Positions 16,925 to 25,989 of a stretch of 64,000 bases of DNA are shown here, piece by piece. Origin of the DNA: Chloroflexota bacterium (GTDB lineage: Bacteria > Chloroflexota > Dormibacteria > Aeolococcales > Aeolococcaceae); NCBI GenBank assembly GCA_005880985.1, contig VBIQ01000014.1, positions 1 through 64,000 on the forward strand. Direction: 5' to 3'. Positions within the stretch are counted from its first letter, which is position 1. Each line of letters opens with the position of its first letter. A program made the position numbers and the translations under genes. Below the pieces are notes generated by a model. It made no database searches. It saw only the letters and a list, made by a program, of their open reading frames with translations, and was not told the origin of the DNA.

Positions 16925-18046
16925 CTATTCGAGGAAGTCGCTCAACCGGGCGCTCCGCGACGGGTGACGTAGCTTCCGCAGCGCCTTGGCCTCGATCTGC
17001 CTGATGCGCTCGCGCGTCACCCCAAATCGCTTCCCCACCTCTTCCAGCGTGCGCTGATGCCCGTCCACCAGACCGAAGCGCAACATGAGGATGCGCCGCT
17101 CGCGTGGCGACAGGGTGTCAAGGACGTCCTCGACCAGCATGCGCAGCACCGTGAGGGACGCCGCCTCCAGCGGTGGCGTCGCCTGTCTGTCCTCGACGAA
17201 ATCGGCGAGCTGGGTGTCCTCCTCGTCACCGACTGGACTGTCCAGCGACAGGGGATCCCGTGAGATCCGGATCGTTTCACGCACCTTGTCCGGGGTGGTC
17301 CCCAACTCCTCGGCGATCTCCTCGTCGGTGGGCTCCCGCCCCAACTCCTGGACGAGGCCACGCGACACCCGAGCGAGCCTGTTGATGGCCTCGACCATGT
17401 GCACGGGGACGCGGATGGTGCGCGACTGATCCGCCAGAGCTCGGGTGACCGCCTGGCGGATCCACCAGGTCGCGTAGGTTGAGAACTTGTACCCTCGCCG
17501 GTAGTCGAATTTGGCAACGGCCCGCATCAGTCCGGTGTTGCCTTCCTGGATGAGGTCGAGGAAGGGCATACCGCGGCCGATGTACTTCTTGGCGATGGAC
17601 ACGACCAGGCGAAGATTGGCCTCGGTGAGCTTGTCACGCGCCTCATCGTCGCCGAGCTCGATGCGCTGCGCATACTCGACCTCCTGCTCCTTGCAGAGCA
17701 GGGCGACGCGACCGATCTCCTTGAGGTACATCCGGACGGGGTCGTCCAGGGACCAGCTGTCGAGCGCCTCGGCGGTGACCAACACCTCCTCGCCGTCCTC
17801 GTCGCCGTCCCCCGAGTCGCCCTCGGCCTCGGCGACCTCGATGCCCATCTCCCGGAACACATGAAAGAGGCGCTCCGGGCCCTCGGCCTCGGGTTCAAGG
17901 TCGGGAAAGGCCTGCAGGATCTCGTCGGGTCTCAGACGTCCCTGCTCCCTGCCCCGGACGACCAGGGACTCGGCGGCGGCGACCATCACGTCGAACGCGC
18001 CGTCGCGCGCAGCCACGCCACTGCGGCCGACCCTCAACTGCGCCAT
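16925..18046 (-). CDS. rpoD: Primary RNA polymerase sigma factor (RpoD/SigA type)
   Basis: A 373-residue sigma-70 factor. Region 1.2 starts at [14 protein letters not shown]. Region 2 has [20 protein letters not shown] and [18 protein letters not shown] for -10 recognition and melting. Region 3 begins [11 protein letters not shown]. Region 4.2 has the helix-turn-helix [20 protein letters not shown] for the -35 element. The C-terminus [18 protein letters not shown] is typical of primary factors. Residues 1-85 are short and acidic compared with longer region 1.1 domains. The ATG at 18046 has GGAGGAGG immediately upstream. It could be a group 2 paralogue, but the conserved tail favours the housekeeping role. 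Confidence 0.92.
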   Translation of the reverse strand: MAQLRVGRSGVAARDGAFDVMVAAAESLVVRGREQGRLRPDEILQAFPDLEPEAEGPERLFHVFREMGIEVAEAEGDSGDGDEDGEEVLVTAEALDSWSLDDPVRMYLKEIGRVALLCKEQEVEYAQRIELGDDEARDKLTEANLRLVVSIAKKYIGRGMPFLDLIQEGNTGLMRAVAKFDYRRGYKFSTYATWWIRQAVTRALADQSRTIRVPVHMVEAINRLARVSRGLVQELGREPTDEEIAEELGTTPDKVRETIRISRDPLSLDSPVGDEEDTQLADFVEDRQATPPLEAASLTVLRMLVEDVLDTLSPRERRILMLRFGLVDGHQRTLEEVGKRFGVTRERIRQIEAKALRKLRHPSRSARLSDFLE

Positions 18047-18161
18047 GCCTCCTCCTGCCCGGCGTCCTGCTGAGGCAGGAGATGTGCCCGACCTCACCCA
18101 GTGTGACAGAGCCGACGGCTCGGCACCGTTCTCAGAGGGTCACGAGATGGGTCGCAACCCT

Positions 18162-18842
18162 TCAGGCGAGCGACGAATGGGGCAGCACGAACAGCCCGAT
18201 GACGGCGAGATGCAAGCCGGCGGCGGCGACGACGAAGCAGTGGAAGACCTCATGGAATCCGAAGACCCTCGGCCATGGGTCCGGCCGCTCGAGTGCGTAG
18301 ACGACGGCACCGATGCTGTAGAGGGCACCCCCGCCGACGAGCAGCCCGAACGCCGTCCAACCCAGGCTGTGGATGACCTGCGGGGCGGCGATGAGACCGA
18401 GCCAACCGAGGGTGAGGTAGGGGATCACCTCTGCCGCCGTGGGGGGATGACGCCACAGCAGGGTCATCCCGATGCCCGCCGCGGCACCGCCCCATACCGC
18501 CAGGAGAAGCGCGAGGGACACCCAGCCGCGCATGGCGAGCAGACAGATCGGCGTGAAGGTGCCCGCGACCAGGAGGAAGATCATCGAGCGGTCCATGCGA
18601 CTGAGCCACTCCTTCACCTCTCTTGACCAGCGCCCGCGGTGGTAGAGGGAGCTGGTGCCCAGGCAGCCGGCGAGTCCCAGCGAGTAGACGGCGACGGCCG
18701 CTCGCGATCTCGCAGATGGCGCCAGGGCAACGAGGCTGAGGGCGATGACGATCGAGCCGTAGAAGCAGTACTGATGCAGCCGGCCACGCAGCAGCGGGGG
18801 CGGCCGCAGTGCCGAAGCCCGGGCGGGGGCATCCCGTTCCAT
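18162..18842 (-). CDS. trhA: TrhA/hemolysin III-family membrane protein (PAQR type)
   Basis: A 226-residue protein with seven predicted transmembrane helices. The PAQR superfamily metal-site residues are visible: SSLYHRGRWS in the second helix region, the Asp in MDRSMIFLLVAGTFTP, and FHEVFHCFVVAAAGLH in the last helix. The family name hemolysin III is historical; E. coli TrhA affects membrane-energy homeostasis. It is separated from rpoD by about 115 bases and transcribed in the same direction. Confidence 0.88.
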   Translation of the reverse strand: MERDAPARASALRPPPLLRGRLHQYCFYGSIVIALSLVALAPSARSRAAVAVYSLGLAGCLGTSSLYHRGRWSREVKEWLSRMDRSMIFLLVAGTFTPICLLAMRGWVSLALLLAVWGGAAAGIGMTLLWRHPPTAAEVIPYLTLGWLGLIAAPQVIHSLGWTAFGLLVGGGALYSIGAVVYALERPDPWPRVFGFHEVFHCFVVAAAGLHLAVIGLFVLPHSSLA

Positions 18843-19058
18843 TGGCGATTCAGTATCTCCTGTTTGGGGCCCGATGGGAGCGTCGAGTGCTCGTCAGGTC
18901 GGTACGCCACCGTGCCGACGACCGCCTTCCCGCAAGCGCACGCTGTATGCTCCTCACCGAGATCGTCGTCGCACGACGTTGCGGTAGCACGGCTCGGGTC
19001 CCCCTGCTCTTCCCCGGCCCGGTCCGAAGCAGAGAGGGATTGAGCGGGGCTGGTCGCT

Positions 19059-19346
19059 GTGCAGCGTCCCGAGCTGTGTCACGTCCACAACTGGCGGACG
19101 GATGAGATCGAGTTCACCGGTTCGATCGACGAGTGCCTGCAATTCATCCATCAGAAGTTGCACCGTGCCTGGACCGCCCCCCTCACCAGGGAGCGGGTGC
19201 GCATCGCCACCGAGGTCGCCGACCTGATCCTGGAGTGCTGGGATCCAAGGCACGGGCGATGGGAGCGGGCATACGTGGACGACCGGCTCAAAGCCGAGCA
19301 CGGCCTGGTCGCGCCCGACGCGCTCGGACTCCGGATCAGCAGCTGA
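19059..19346 (+). CDS. Hypothetical protein, 95 residues
   Basis: Starts at GTG 19059. The protein is acidic/basic mixed and soluble (NWRTDEIEFTGSIDECLQFIHQKL, then a helix RVRIATEVADLILECW). No family is recognised. It is followed at 64 bases by another 95-residue gene in the same direction, and the two may form an operon with 19698. Confidence 0.5.
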   Translation: MQRPELCHVHNWRTDEIEFTGSIDECLQFIHQKLHRAWTAPLTRERVRIATEVADLILECWDPRHGRWERAYVDDRLKAEHGLVAPDALGLRISS

Positions 19347-19410
19347 GCCGGCGTTTTCGCACGGACATCCCGGCGATTCCGAGGTCGCGCCGCGTAGACT
19401 GCGGACAGCA

Positions 19411-19698
19411 ATGAACGCGGTCGGGGCGCGCATCCAGGACCTGCTCCACGAAGCCGCCGAGACTCACCACCGTGTGTATCGCATCGTGGACGGCGACGAC
19501 CCCGACTGGGCATCGTGGTATGCGGACTGGCTGATCAACCTGTCCGAGCTGCCCCAGCTGCTCGGTCGCAAGCCGATCCGGAGCGCGCTCATGTACCAGC
19601 TGGTCAGGCTCGACCGGGAATACACCGCCGAGCAGCGCGACGAACCGTGGGAGCGGTATTACGCGCGCGCGCTCATCGAGGAGCTATCGGTACGGTAG
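19411..19698 (+). CDS. Hypothetical protein, 95 residues
   Basis: A helical, Trp/Tyr-rich soluble protein (DPDWASWYADWLINLSELPQLL and RSALMYQLVRLDREYTAE). It resembles small uncharacterised proteins found in actinobacterial-type genomes. Its stop TAG shares one base with the GTG start of the next small membrane protein gene, suggesting translational coupling. Confidence 0.6.
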   Translation: MNAVGARIQDLLHEAAETHHRVYRIVDGDDPDWASWYADWLINLSELPQLLGRKPIRSALMYQLVRLDREYTAEQRDEPWERYYARALIEELSVR

Positions 19699-19880
19699 TG
19701 GCGTGGGTCTCGATCGGGCTCTCGGCTGCATTCGGTGTGCTGGGGGCTGCCGGGCGGATTGTGGTCCACACGTTCCGGACGGGCCGCTCGCCGCTCAGGC
19801 AGGGGGCCGGGGTGAGCGGCATCGCCGCCTTGCTCGTCGTTTCGGCGGCGCTCGTGGCAGGCCGGCTCCGCGGCGCGTAG
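19698..19880 (+). CDS. Small two-helix membrane protein
   Basis: A 60-residue protein read from GTG 19698, overlapping the previous stop by one base. It has two hydrophobic helices (AWVSIGLSAAFGVLGAAGRIV and GVSGIAALLVVSAALVAG) joined by a short basic loop. No family is recognised. The in-frame extension to 19515 runs over the previous gene and is rejected. The acetyltransferase gene starts 21 bases downstream. Confidence 0.5.
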   Translation: MAWVSIGLSAAFGVLGAAGRIVVHTFRTGRSPLRQGAGVSGIAALLVVSAALVAGRLRGA

Positions 19881-19901
19881 TCGACCCGGCATCATCCGCT
19901 C

Positions 19902-20402
19902 ATGCTGCAGATTCGCCCTGCCACCGCGTCCGACACCGACGTCCTCCTCGGCCTGGTTCGCGAGCTTGCCGAGTACGAGCGTCTCGGCCACGAGGCGACC
20001 GGTGACGCGGCGCTCCTGCACGAACACCTCTTCGGCCCCCGACCCGTGGCGGAGGCGGCGCTCGCCGAGGTGGACGGTTCTGCGGTCGGCTTCGCCCTGT
20101 GGTACACGACCTTCTCGACCTTTCTCTGCCGCCCCGGGTTGTGGCTGGAGGACCTCTTCGTCCGGCCGGAGCATCGGCGGGGCGGTACCGGACGCGCGCT
20201 CCTCGCCCATGTCGCGGGCCTCGCCACCTCTCGCGGGTACGGCCGGTTGGAATGGGCGGTGCTGGACTGGAACGAGCCGGCGCTGGCCTTCTACCGGTCA
20301 CTCGGAGCAAGGCCGCTCGATGACTGGACCACACATCGCGTCGACGGCGAGGCGCTCGAGCGGCTCGCCAGCGGCGCACCTGCGCGGGAGGTGAGTCGAT
20401 GA
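19902..20402 (+). CDS. GNAT N-acetyltransferase (diamine/spermidine acetyltransferase-like)
   Basis: A 166-residue GNAT enzyme. It has an N-terminal IRPATASDTDVLLGLVRELAEYE strand-helix. The acetyl-CoA-binding motif A is seen as LEDLFVRPEHRRGGTGRALL (Q/R-x-x-G-x-G/A form), and the C-terminal motif B region is WNEPALAFYRSLGARPL. Similarity to SAT-type polyamine acetyltransferases is suggested by the ELAEYERL opening and the FYRSLGA end; the substrate is not certain. The stop overlaps the next gene's ATG by 4 bases, so the two are coupled. Confidence 0.85.
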   Translation: MLQIRPATASDTDVLLGLVRELAEYERLGHEATGDAALLHEHLFGPRPVAEAALAEVDGSAVGFALWYTTFSTFLCRPGLWLEDLFVRPEHRRGGTGRALLAHVAGLATSRGYGRLEWAVLDWNEPALAFYRSLGARPLDDWTTHRVDGEALERLASGAPAREVSR

Positions 20403-20758
20403 TCAATGGGGTTCACGCGCTGCTCTTCAACCGCGACCCCGACGGGGTCCGTGCGTTCTTCCGCGACGTGCTCGGGCTGCCGTCGGTCGACGCCGGTGGT
20501 GGGTGGCTGATCTTCGCCCTGCCACCCGCGGAGCTGGGTGTCCATCCCACCGAAGGCCCGCCTCAGCACGAGCTCTACCTGATGTGCGACGACATCGAGG
20601 CAACGGTCGAGGAGCTCAAAGGGAAGGGCGTGGTCTTCACCAAGCCGATCGCCGACGAGCGATTCGGCCTGGCCACCTCGTTCAGCATCCCGGGCGGGGG
20701 CGAGCTGGCGCTGTACCAGCCCAAGCATCCGACGGCGATACCGAACGCGGCCGGCTGA
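20399..20758 (+). CDS. VOC-family (glyoxalase/bleomycin-resistance fold) protein
   Basis: A 119-residue single vicinal-oxygen-chelate protein. It has paired beta-alpha-beta-beta-beta modules, with metal-site positions suggested by INGVHALLFNRD, ELGVHPTEGPPQHELYLMCDD and PGGGELALYQPKHP. The reaction is unknown, since the fold covers lyases, dioxygenases and drug-binding proteins. The ATGA overlap with the upstream GNAT gene indicates co-translation. Confidence 0.85.
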   Translation: MINGVHALLFNRDPDGVRAFFRDVLGLPSVDAGGGWLIFALPPAELGVHPTEGPPQHELYLMCDDIEATVEELKGKGVVFTKPIADERFGLATSFSIPGGGELALYQPKHPTAIPNAAG

Positions 20759-20806
20759 TGCCGGACCAAGAGCGCTGCCTGGCTCCAGCTTCACTATGGT
20801 GGTGAC

Positions 20807-20944
20807 ATGGGCCCCGCCGGCGCCGTGGTCGCCATCCAGACGTTGCTCCTCCTGCTGTGGGTCAGCGGCATCGTCGGCCTTGCCCTCCTTCTGGTGCTGA
20901 TGGCCGCCAGCCTGCTGGTGCTGTACGCCTTCCGCTGGTGGTGA
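20807..20944 (+). CDS. 45-residue single-helix membrane peptide
   Basis: Open frame MGPAGAVVAIQTLLLLLW, then a long hydrophobic run GLALLLVLMAASLLVLYAF, ending RWW. Its TGA overlaps a GTG start of the next gene in a 4-base GTGA arrangement, which argues for a real, coupled gene. No ribosome site is strong. Function unknown. Confidence 0.45.
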   Translation: MGPAGAVVAIQTLLLLLWVSGIVGLALLLVLMAASLLVLYAFRWW

Positions 20945-22122
20945 GTGCCACCTCGGGCATGCCTGTGATCGACGGCCGGTGCGACTCCGGGTTCGGCGCC
21001 GTGCGCGACGCATTCGCCGGTAACTTCGCGGCCCGCGGCGAGCTGGGAGGCGCCGTCTGTGTCGCCGTCGACGGGACCGTCGTCATCGATCTCTGGGGAG
21101 GGCACACCGATGCCGCCCAGACCCGCGCGTGGGAGCGCGACACCCTGGTCAACGTCTTCTCCGTCGGCAAGGCGATGGCGGCCCTCTGCGTCCACCGGCT
21201 CGTCGACCAGGGGCTGCTGCGCGTCGACGACCCGGTCGCCCGCCACTGGCCCGAGTTCGGGGTCGCGAACAAGCAGGCCGTGACCGTCCGGCAGGTGCTC
21301 AGCCACCAGGCGGGCCTGCCGGCGGTGCGTCGCCGGCTGCCGCCGGGGGCGATGCTCGACTGGCAGCGGATGACCGCGGCGCTCGCCGCCGAGGCGCCGT
21401 GGTGGGAGCCAGGCACCGCGCACGGCTACCACGTCAACACCTTCGGATACCTCGCCGGTGAGGTGGTGCGGCGGATCACCGGCCGCACCCTGGGCACGGT
21501 CTTCCGCGATGAGGTCGCCATCCCGCTGGACGCCGACGTGCACATCGGTCTCGGCGACGCCGACGAGCATCGCGTCGCCGAGTTCATCTGGCCCGGTCCG
21601 CATTTCTCCGACACCGAGCCGGTCGGGCTGGCCGAGGCGCAGCTGATGGAGCACAACGCCTACGCCAACCCCGCCGGTCTCTCCGGATCCGGCGTCGTCA
21701 ACACCCGCGCCTGGCGAGCCGCCGAGATCCCGTCGACCAACGCCCACGCCAGCGCGCGCGGCATCGCCCGCGTCTACACACCGCTCGCCGCCGGGGGCAT
21801 CGCCGGTGGCATTCGAATCATCGACCAGGGCGTGCTCGAGGCAGCCACCGCCGAGCATGTCTACGGCGATGATCTCATCCTGCACCGCCGCTCGCGGTTC
21901 GGGCTCGGCTTCCAGCTCACCCAGGCCGAGCGACTCCTCGGACCCAATCCCCGCACCTTCGGTCACTTCGGTGCCGGCGGCTCGCTCGGCTTCTGCGACC
22001 CGGACGCCGGCGTCGCCTTCGGCTATGTGACTAACCAGATGGGACCGCGCTGGCAGAATCCCCGCAACCGCGCCCTGATCGATGCGGTCTATGCGGCCCT
22101 CACCGCGCAGCTTCCGGGGTAG
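20941..22122 (+). CDS. Serine hydrolase, beta-lactamase class C/esterase EstB type
   Basis: A 393-residue protein of the penicillin-binding-protein-like serine hydrolases. The catalytic S-x-x-K is in NVFSVGKAMAAL, the Y-x-N-like element in GYHVNTFGYL, and the HxG-like third motif in GHFGAGGS. Related enzymes are esterases, D-aminopeptidases or beta-lactamases, and without a signal peptide a cytoplasmic esterase is most likely. Start GTG 20941 (coupled to the upstream peptide) or ATG 20959. The stop is followed by a small CCGGGG/CCCCGG hairpin and then uppP 71 bases on. Confidence 0.85.
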   Translation: MSATSGMPVIDGRCDSGFGAVRDAFAGNFAARGELGGAVCVAVDGTVVIDLWGGHTDAAQTRAWERDTLVNVFSVGKAMAALCVHRLVDQGLLRVDDPVARHWPEFGVANKQAVTVRQVLSHQAGLPAVRRRLPPGAMLDWQRMTAALAAEAPWWEPGTAHGYHVNTFGYLAGEVVRRITGRTLGTVFRDEVAIPLDADVHIGLGDADEHRVAEFIWPGPHFSDTEPVGLAEAQLMEHNAYANPAGLSGSGVVNTRAWRAAEIPSTNAHASARGIARVYTPLAAGGIAGGIRIIDQGVLEAATAEHVYGDDLILHRRSRFGLGFQLTQAERLLGPNPRTFGHFGAGGSLGFCDPDAGVAFGYVTNQMGPRWQNPRNRALIDAVYAALTAQLPG

Positions 22123-22193
22123 GATTCCCCCGGCCCCCCGCCGCATCGTCGTGACGGCGACGCGCACCTCGGCCGCTGCCATGGAGGATCTCG

Positions 22194-23135
22194 GTGCTGA
22201 CCTACCTGCAGGCGATCATCATCGGGCTGCTGCAGGGTGTCTCCGAGCTCTTCCCCGTCTCCAGCCTCGGTCACTCGGTGCTGGTGCCGGCGCTGATCGG
22301 CGGCGACTGGCAGCACCTGGTCACCGAGTCCTCGCAGGACAACAGCGAATCGTCGACCTACCTCAGCTTCATCGTTGCGCTCCACGTCGCCACGGCGGTC
22401 TCCCTGCTCGTCTACTACCGGCGCGACTGGGAACGCATCATCCGAGGCTTCATCCGCAGCGTTGTGCGGGTGTTTCGTGAGGGCCTGTGGGAGATGCGCA
22501 GCTCCGACGAGCGGCTCGCCTGGCTGATCGTGATCGCCACCATTCCGGTGGGCATCACCGGGCTGCTGCTGGAGCACGTCTTCCGCACCGTGTTCGCCAA
22601 GCCGCTCGCCGCCGCGGTGTTCCTGACCATCAATGGCGCCATCCTGCTGGTGGGGGAACGCCTGCGCCGTCGGGCCGAGCTGCGCACCAACCAGGTGGTG
22701 GCGCAACGCCGCAGCGTCGGGGCGCTTGCCGCCGGCGGCACCGGCCACCGACAGCTGCAGACGCTCGACTACCGCGAGGCGGGGGTGATCGGGCTGTTCC
22801 AGACGCTGGCCCTGCTGGCGGGGATCAGTCGATCGGGCATCACCATGGTCGCGGGGCTGCTGCGTGGCCTCGACCACGAGGACGCCGCCAAGTTCGCCTT
22901 CCTTCTGGCGACTCCCGCGATCTTCGGCGCGGGCATCCTCAAGCTGCCCGCGCTGTTCGGCTCGGCGGGAGCCCACATCCATGGCCAGGTCATCGCGGGC
23001 AGCCTGGTCGCCGCGGCCGGGGCATACGTGTCGGTCGCGTTCCTGATGCGCTACTTCCGAACCCGCACCCTGACGCCCTTCGGGATCTACTGCCTGGTCG
23101 GCGGGGCGATCTGCATCGTTCGATTCGCTCTGTGA
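22194..23135 (+). CDS. uppP: Undecaprenyl-diphosphate phosphatase
   Basis: A 313-residue polytopic enzyme that recycles the lipid carrier for peptidoglycan by removing a phosphate from undecaprenyl diphosphate. The two active-site motifs are present: QGVSELFPVSSLGH near the N-terminus and the Arg/Ser motif GISRSGITMVAGLLRG. About 40 residues of extra cytoplasmic sequence (RRRAELRTNQ to GTGHRQ) sit between the halves, longer than usual. GTG start with GGAGG 7-8 bases upstream. BacA is an older name. Confidence 0.92.
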   Translation: MLTYLQAIIIGLLQGVSELFPVSSLGHSVLVPALIGGDWQHLVTESSQDNSESSTYLSFIVALHVATAVSLLVYYRRDWERIIRGFIRSVVRVFREGLWEMRSSDERLAWLIVIATIPVGITGLLLEHVFRTVFAKPLAAAVFLTINGAILLVGERLRRRAELRTNQVVAQRRSVGALAAGGTGHRQLQTLDYREAGVIGLFQTLALLAGISRSGITMVAGLLRGLDHEDAAKFAFLLATPAIFGAGILKLPALFGSAGAHIHGQVIAGSLVAAAGAYVSVAFLMRYFRTRTLTPFGIYCLVGGAICIVRFAL

Positions 23136-23208
23136 GCGTTGCCTCGGGGACCGCCGCGTCGCCGGCTGAAAGAGATCGAACCTCCTTCAGCAGCCTGCCA
23201 GGAGCGAC

Positions 23209-25368
23209 CTACGCTGCGGTTTCCACGCGTTGCGGTTGAGCGGCGGCGGTCGGGGAGAGGCGGAGCAGCTTCTCGAGTGCCGGCGGCATCCACCAGTTCC
23301 ACTTCCCGAACCAGGCGACCAGCGCGGGCACCAGTAGCGCCCGCACCACGGTGGCGTCGAGCAGGATGCCGGCGCCGAGGCCGGTGGCCAGCACCTTGAT
23401 GTCGGTGTTGGGGGCCGATGCGAGCGAGGCGAAGGCAAGGAACAGGATCAGCGCCGCGCTGGTCACCAGGCGGCCGGTGCGTCCCAGCCCCTCGACCACG
23501 GCGCGCGTGGTCGACCCGCTTCGGTCGTACTCCTCACGGATGCGGGTGAGGATGAACACCTCGTAGTCCATCGACAGGCCGTAGAGGAATGCGAACACCA
23601 TCAGCGGTTCCCAGAAGGTGATGGCGCCGGTGGCCGGGATGCCGAAGATGAGGTTGGAGCCGTGACCCTGCTGCCAGAAGAAGGTGAGCAGCCCGAAGGT
23701 CGCCGCCAGGGAGACGACATTGAGCAGCACCGCCTTGAAGGCGAGCAGGGGTGAGCGGAAGGCGCGCATCAGCACGATGAAGGTGATCAGGGCGATGAGC
23801 GAGAACATCAGCGGGAAGTTGCTGAAGACGGCATCGCTGTAGGCGTGCTGGATGGCACCCATGCCGGTGATGCCGACCACTCCAGGCACGCCGCTGAGCG
23901 CCGACTTGGTGGCATCGACCGGGGCGAGGGTGTTGCTGTTGACCGTCTCGTTCTGCGGCAGCGCGATGACGTCGCTCAGCCCGTTGCGCGTCCCCGCGCC
24001 ACCCGACGGCAGATCGGCAGTGGTGATGCCGGGCACCGAGGCAAGACGAGCGCGGACCGACTGCGCCGAATCGGCGTGGGTGAGCACCTCGATCGGAGTG
24101 AGCACGCCGGCGGGAACCCCACCGGAGACCAGCTGTTGGTAAGCGTCGTGAGCGACGCCGTTCTGGGCTTCGGCCGCGGGGCTGGTCTGTCCCACGGTGA
24201 GGCCGAAGACCGGCACCACCATCACCGCGAGAAGAGCCGCTCCCACGGCCGCGGCGGCCACCTTGCGGCGGACGATCATCCGAGCCCACGCCGACCATGG
24301 CCGGCTGATGTGGTTCTCGTGCCGCAGCCGCGGCCAGTCGACTCGCTGTCCGATGCCACCGAGAAGAGCGGGCAGCAGGGTCAGGGTCACGGTGACGGAG
24401 ACGAGCGGGATCAACATGCCGCCGAAGCCGACGCTGCGCAGCCCGGGAACCGGCAGCACCACCAGGGCGAGCAGGCCGATGCCGACAGTGAGGCCGGAGA
24501 GCATGACGGCACGCCCTGCGGTCGCGACCGCGGTGGTGACCGCGGTGGCGTTGTCGGCGCCGCGGGCGCGTTCCTCCCGCCAGCGAGTGACCAGCAGCAG
24601 CGAATAGTCGATGGCCACGCCGAGGCCGACCAGCGAGACGAGGAACTCGACGATGAAGGAGATGTCGGTCAGGTAGGTCAGACCGAGGACGATCAGCAGG
24701 GTCGAGAGGATCGACACCGCGGCGACGAGCAGCGGCACCAGGGCGAGAAAGGAGGCGAAGACGATGCCGAGGATCACCAGCGCGCCGGCCCCGGCGACGA
24801 GGGTCTCGAGCAGCACCCCGGGCCCCTTGGTGTCGCCGCCGGTCGCCAGCTGGTCGAGGCCGGTCATGGCGACCCGATCAGCGGCGGGCAGGGCATGGCG
24901 AATCGTCGACTGGGCGGTGTCCACCGCCGTTGACGCGCCGAAACTCTTCGGCGTCGGGGCGAAGAGCAGCGCGAAGGTGCTGCGGCCGTCGTTGGTGATG
25001 AAGCGGGGATCGTCGGTGTTGGCGTAGTCGACCACCCGGAGATCGGGTTGAGTCCGGCTGACCTGGGCGAAGGCGGCGGCCAGGGCGGCGCCGTCGGCGC
25101 GCACCGACTGGCCGGCGGGAAGGGTGACCACGGCGATCGAGGGCGGATCCTGGCCGCCGTTGCCGAAGGCCTGGGTGATCTGCCTGGCGGTCTCGTAGCC
25201 GGGCTGGCCGGGCAGCGAGAAGTCGATGGTCAGGCGGTTCGACACCGGCCCGGCGGCGCCGATGCCGGCGACGAAGAGGACGGCCCAGGCGGCGAAGACC
25301 ATCCGCCGGTGCCGGAGCACCAGCCTCGCCACACGCCCAAGGATGCTCTGGTCGGCGCGCGATGCCAT
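23209..25368 (-). CDS. MMPL-family (RND-type) membrane transporter
   Basis: A 719-residue transporter with 11-12 helices in two repeats, each with a periplasmic loop. The signature GVAIDYSLLLVTRWREER and its second-half counterpart YGLSMDYEVFILTRIREEYDRSG are clear. MMPL proteins export lipids, siderophores or drugs using proton flow. The ATG at 25368 follows GGAGG at good spacing. It is divergent from a MarR regulator, with an AT-rich operator-like palindrome between, so export of a toxic compound or drug under MarR control is likely. Confidence 0.9.
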   Translation of the reverse strand: MASRADQSILGRVARLVLRHRRMVFAAWAVLFVAGIGAAGPVSNRLTIDFSLPGQPGYETARQITQAFGNGGQDPPSIAVVTLPAGQSVRADGAALAAAFAQVSRTQPDLRVVDYANTDDPRFITNDGRSTFALLFAPTPKSFGASTAVDTAQSTIRHALPAADRVAMTGLDQLATGGDTKGPGVLLETLVAGAGALVILGIVFASFLALVPLLVAAVSILSTLLIVLGLTYLTDISFIVEFLVSLVGLGVAIDYSLLLVTRWREERARGADNATAVTTAVATAGRAVMLSGLTVGIGLLALVVLPVPGLRSVGFGGMLIPLVSVTVTLTLLPALLGGIGQRVDWPRLRHENHISRPWSAWARMIVRRKVAAAAVGAALLAVMVVPVFGLTVGQTSPAAEAQNGVAHDAYQQLVSGGVPAGVLTPIEVLTHADSAQSVRARLASVPGITTADLPSGGAGTRNGLSDVIALPQNETVNSNTLAPVDATKSALSGVPGVVGITGMGAIQHAYSDAVFSNFPLMFSLIALITFIVLMRAFRSPLLAFKAVLLNVVSLAATFGLLTFFWQQGHGSNLIFGIPATGAITFWEPLMVFAFLYGLSMDYEVFILTRIREEYDRSGSTTRAVVEGLGRTGRLVTSAALILFLAFASLASAPNTDIKVLATGLGAGILLDATVVRALLVPALVAWFGKWNWWMPPALEKLLRLSPTAAAQPQRVETAA

Positions 25369-25409
25369 ACTCACCTCCTCTCGGGTTCCAGGCGGAATCT
25401 TAAGGGTCT

Positions 25410-25450
25410 AATATTATTGTCACCACTAATTGTTACAGAAGGATAATATT
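25410..25450. promoter_or_regulatory. AT-rich divergent promoter/operator of the MMPL-MarR pair
   Basis: In a GC-rich genome the 80-bp gap is strikingly AT-rich. It holds an inverted repeat, AATATTAT at 25410-25417 and ATAATATT at 25443-25450. Such sites between a MarR gene and its divergent transporter are usually the regulator's operator and overlap both promoters. Confidence 0.6.
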
Positions 25451-25455
25451 TCGCC

Positions 25456-25965
25456 GTGAGTGATGTCAAGCCGGCGGAGGGTCCGGTCAACATCGGCGAG
25501 GCGCCCTCGAGCGTGGGATTCCTGCTCTCCCAGCTCGGGTTCGTGATGGCCCGGCGCTTCCAGCAGGTGATGGCGCCTCTCGGCCTGGAACCGCGCCAGT
25601 TCCTGCTCATGCGCCTGGTGGCGTTCAACGAGGGCAAGACCCAGCAGGCGCTCGGCGAGGCCCTGAACATTCCGGCCAGCCGGATGGTGGCGATCGTCGA
25701 CGAGCTCGAGCGGCGCGGGCTGCTGGAGCGGCATCCCGACCCCGCCGACCGCCGCGTCCGCCGCCTCTACGTCACCGCCGAGGGCCGGCGCCTCCTGCAG
25801 CAGGCGCTCGAGGTCGCGATGGCCCACGAGCAGAGGGTCTCGGCCCCGCTCGGCCCCGCCGAGCGCGAGCAGCTGCTGGCACTGCTGCACCGGCTCGCCG
25901 ACGACCAGCAGATCACCGCCGGGGTGCATCCCGACCTGACCACCCCCGACCCCGCCGGCTGCTGA
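25456..25965 (+). CDS. MarR-family transcriptional regulator
   Basis: A 169-residue winged-helix repressor. Dimerisation helix GFLLSQLGFVMARRFQQVM comes first, then the helix-turn-helix KTQQALGEALNIPASRMVAIVDELERRGL. The wing has the conserved D-x-R pattern PDPADRRVRRLYVT. It likely represses itself and the divergent MMPL transporter until a ligand binds. The start is GTG 25456, inside the edge of the AT-rich palindrome region. Confidence 0.9.
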   Translation: MSDVKPAEGPVNIGEAPSSVGFLLSQLGFVMARRFQQVMAPLGLEPRQFLLMRLVAFNEGKTQQALGEALNIPASRMVAIVDELERRGLLERHPDPADRRVRRLYVTAEGRRLLQQALEVAMAHEQRVSAPLGPAEREQLLALLHRLADDQQITAGVHPDLTTPDPAGC

Positions 25966-25989
25966 CCGCCGGGTGCCCGCTGGGGGTGC

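Noticed and set aside
20794-22182. 462-codon open frame antisense to the serine hydrolase
   Set aside because: Shadow of the real gene on the plus strand, which has the S-x-x-K motif and a coupled start.
23845-24933. 362-codon open frame antisense to the MMPL transporter
   Set aside because: His/Asp/Arg/Gly-rich nonsense composition over a clear transporter gene.
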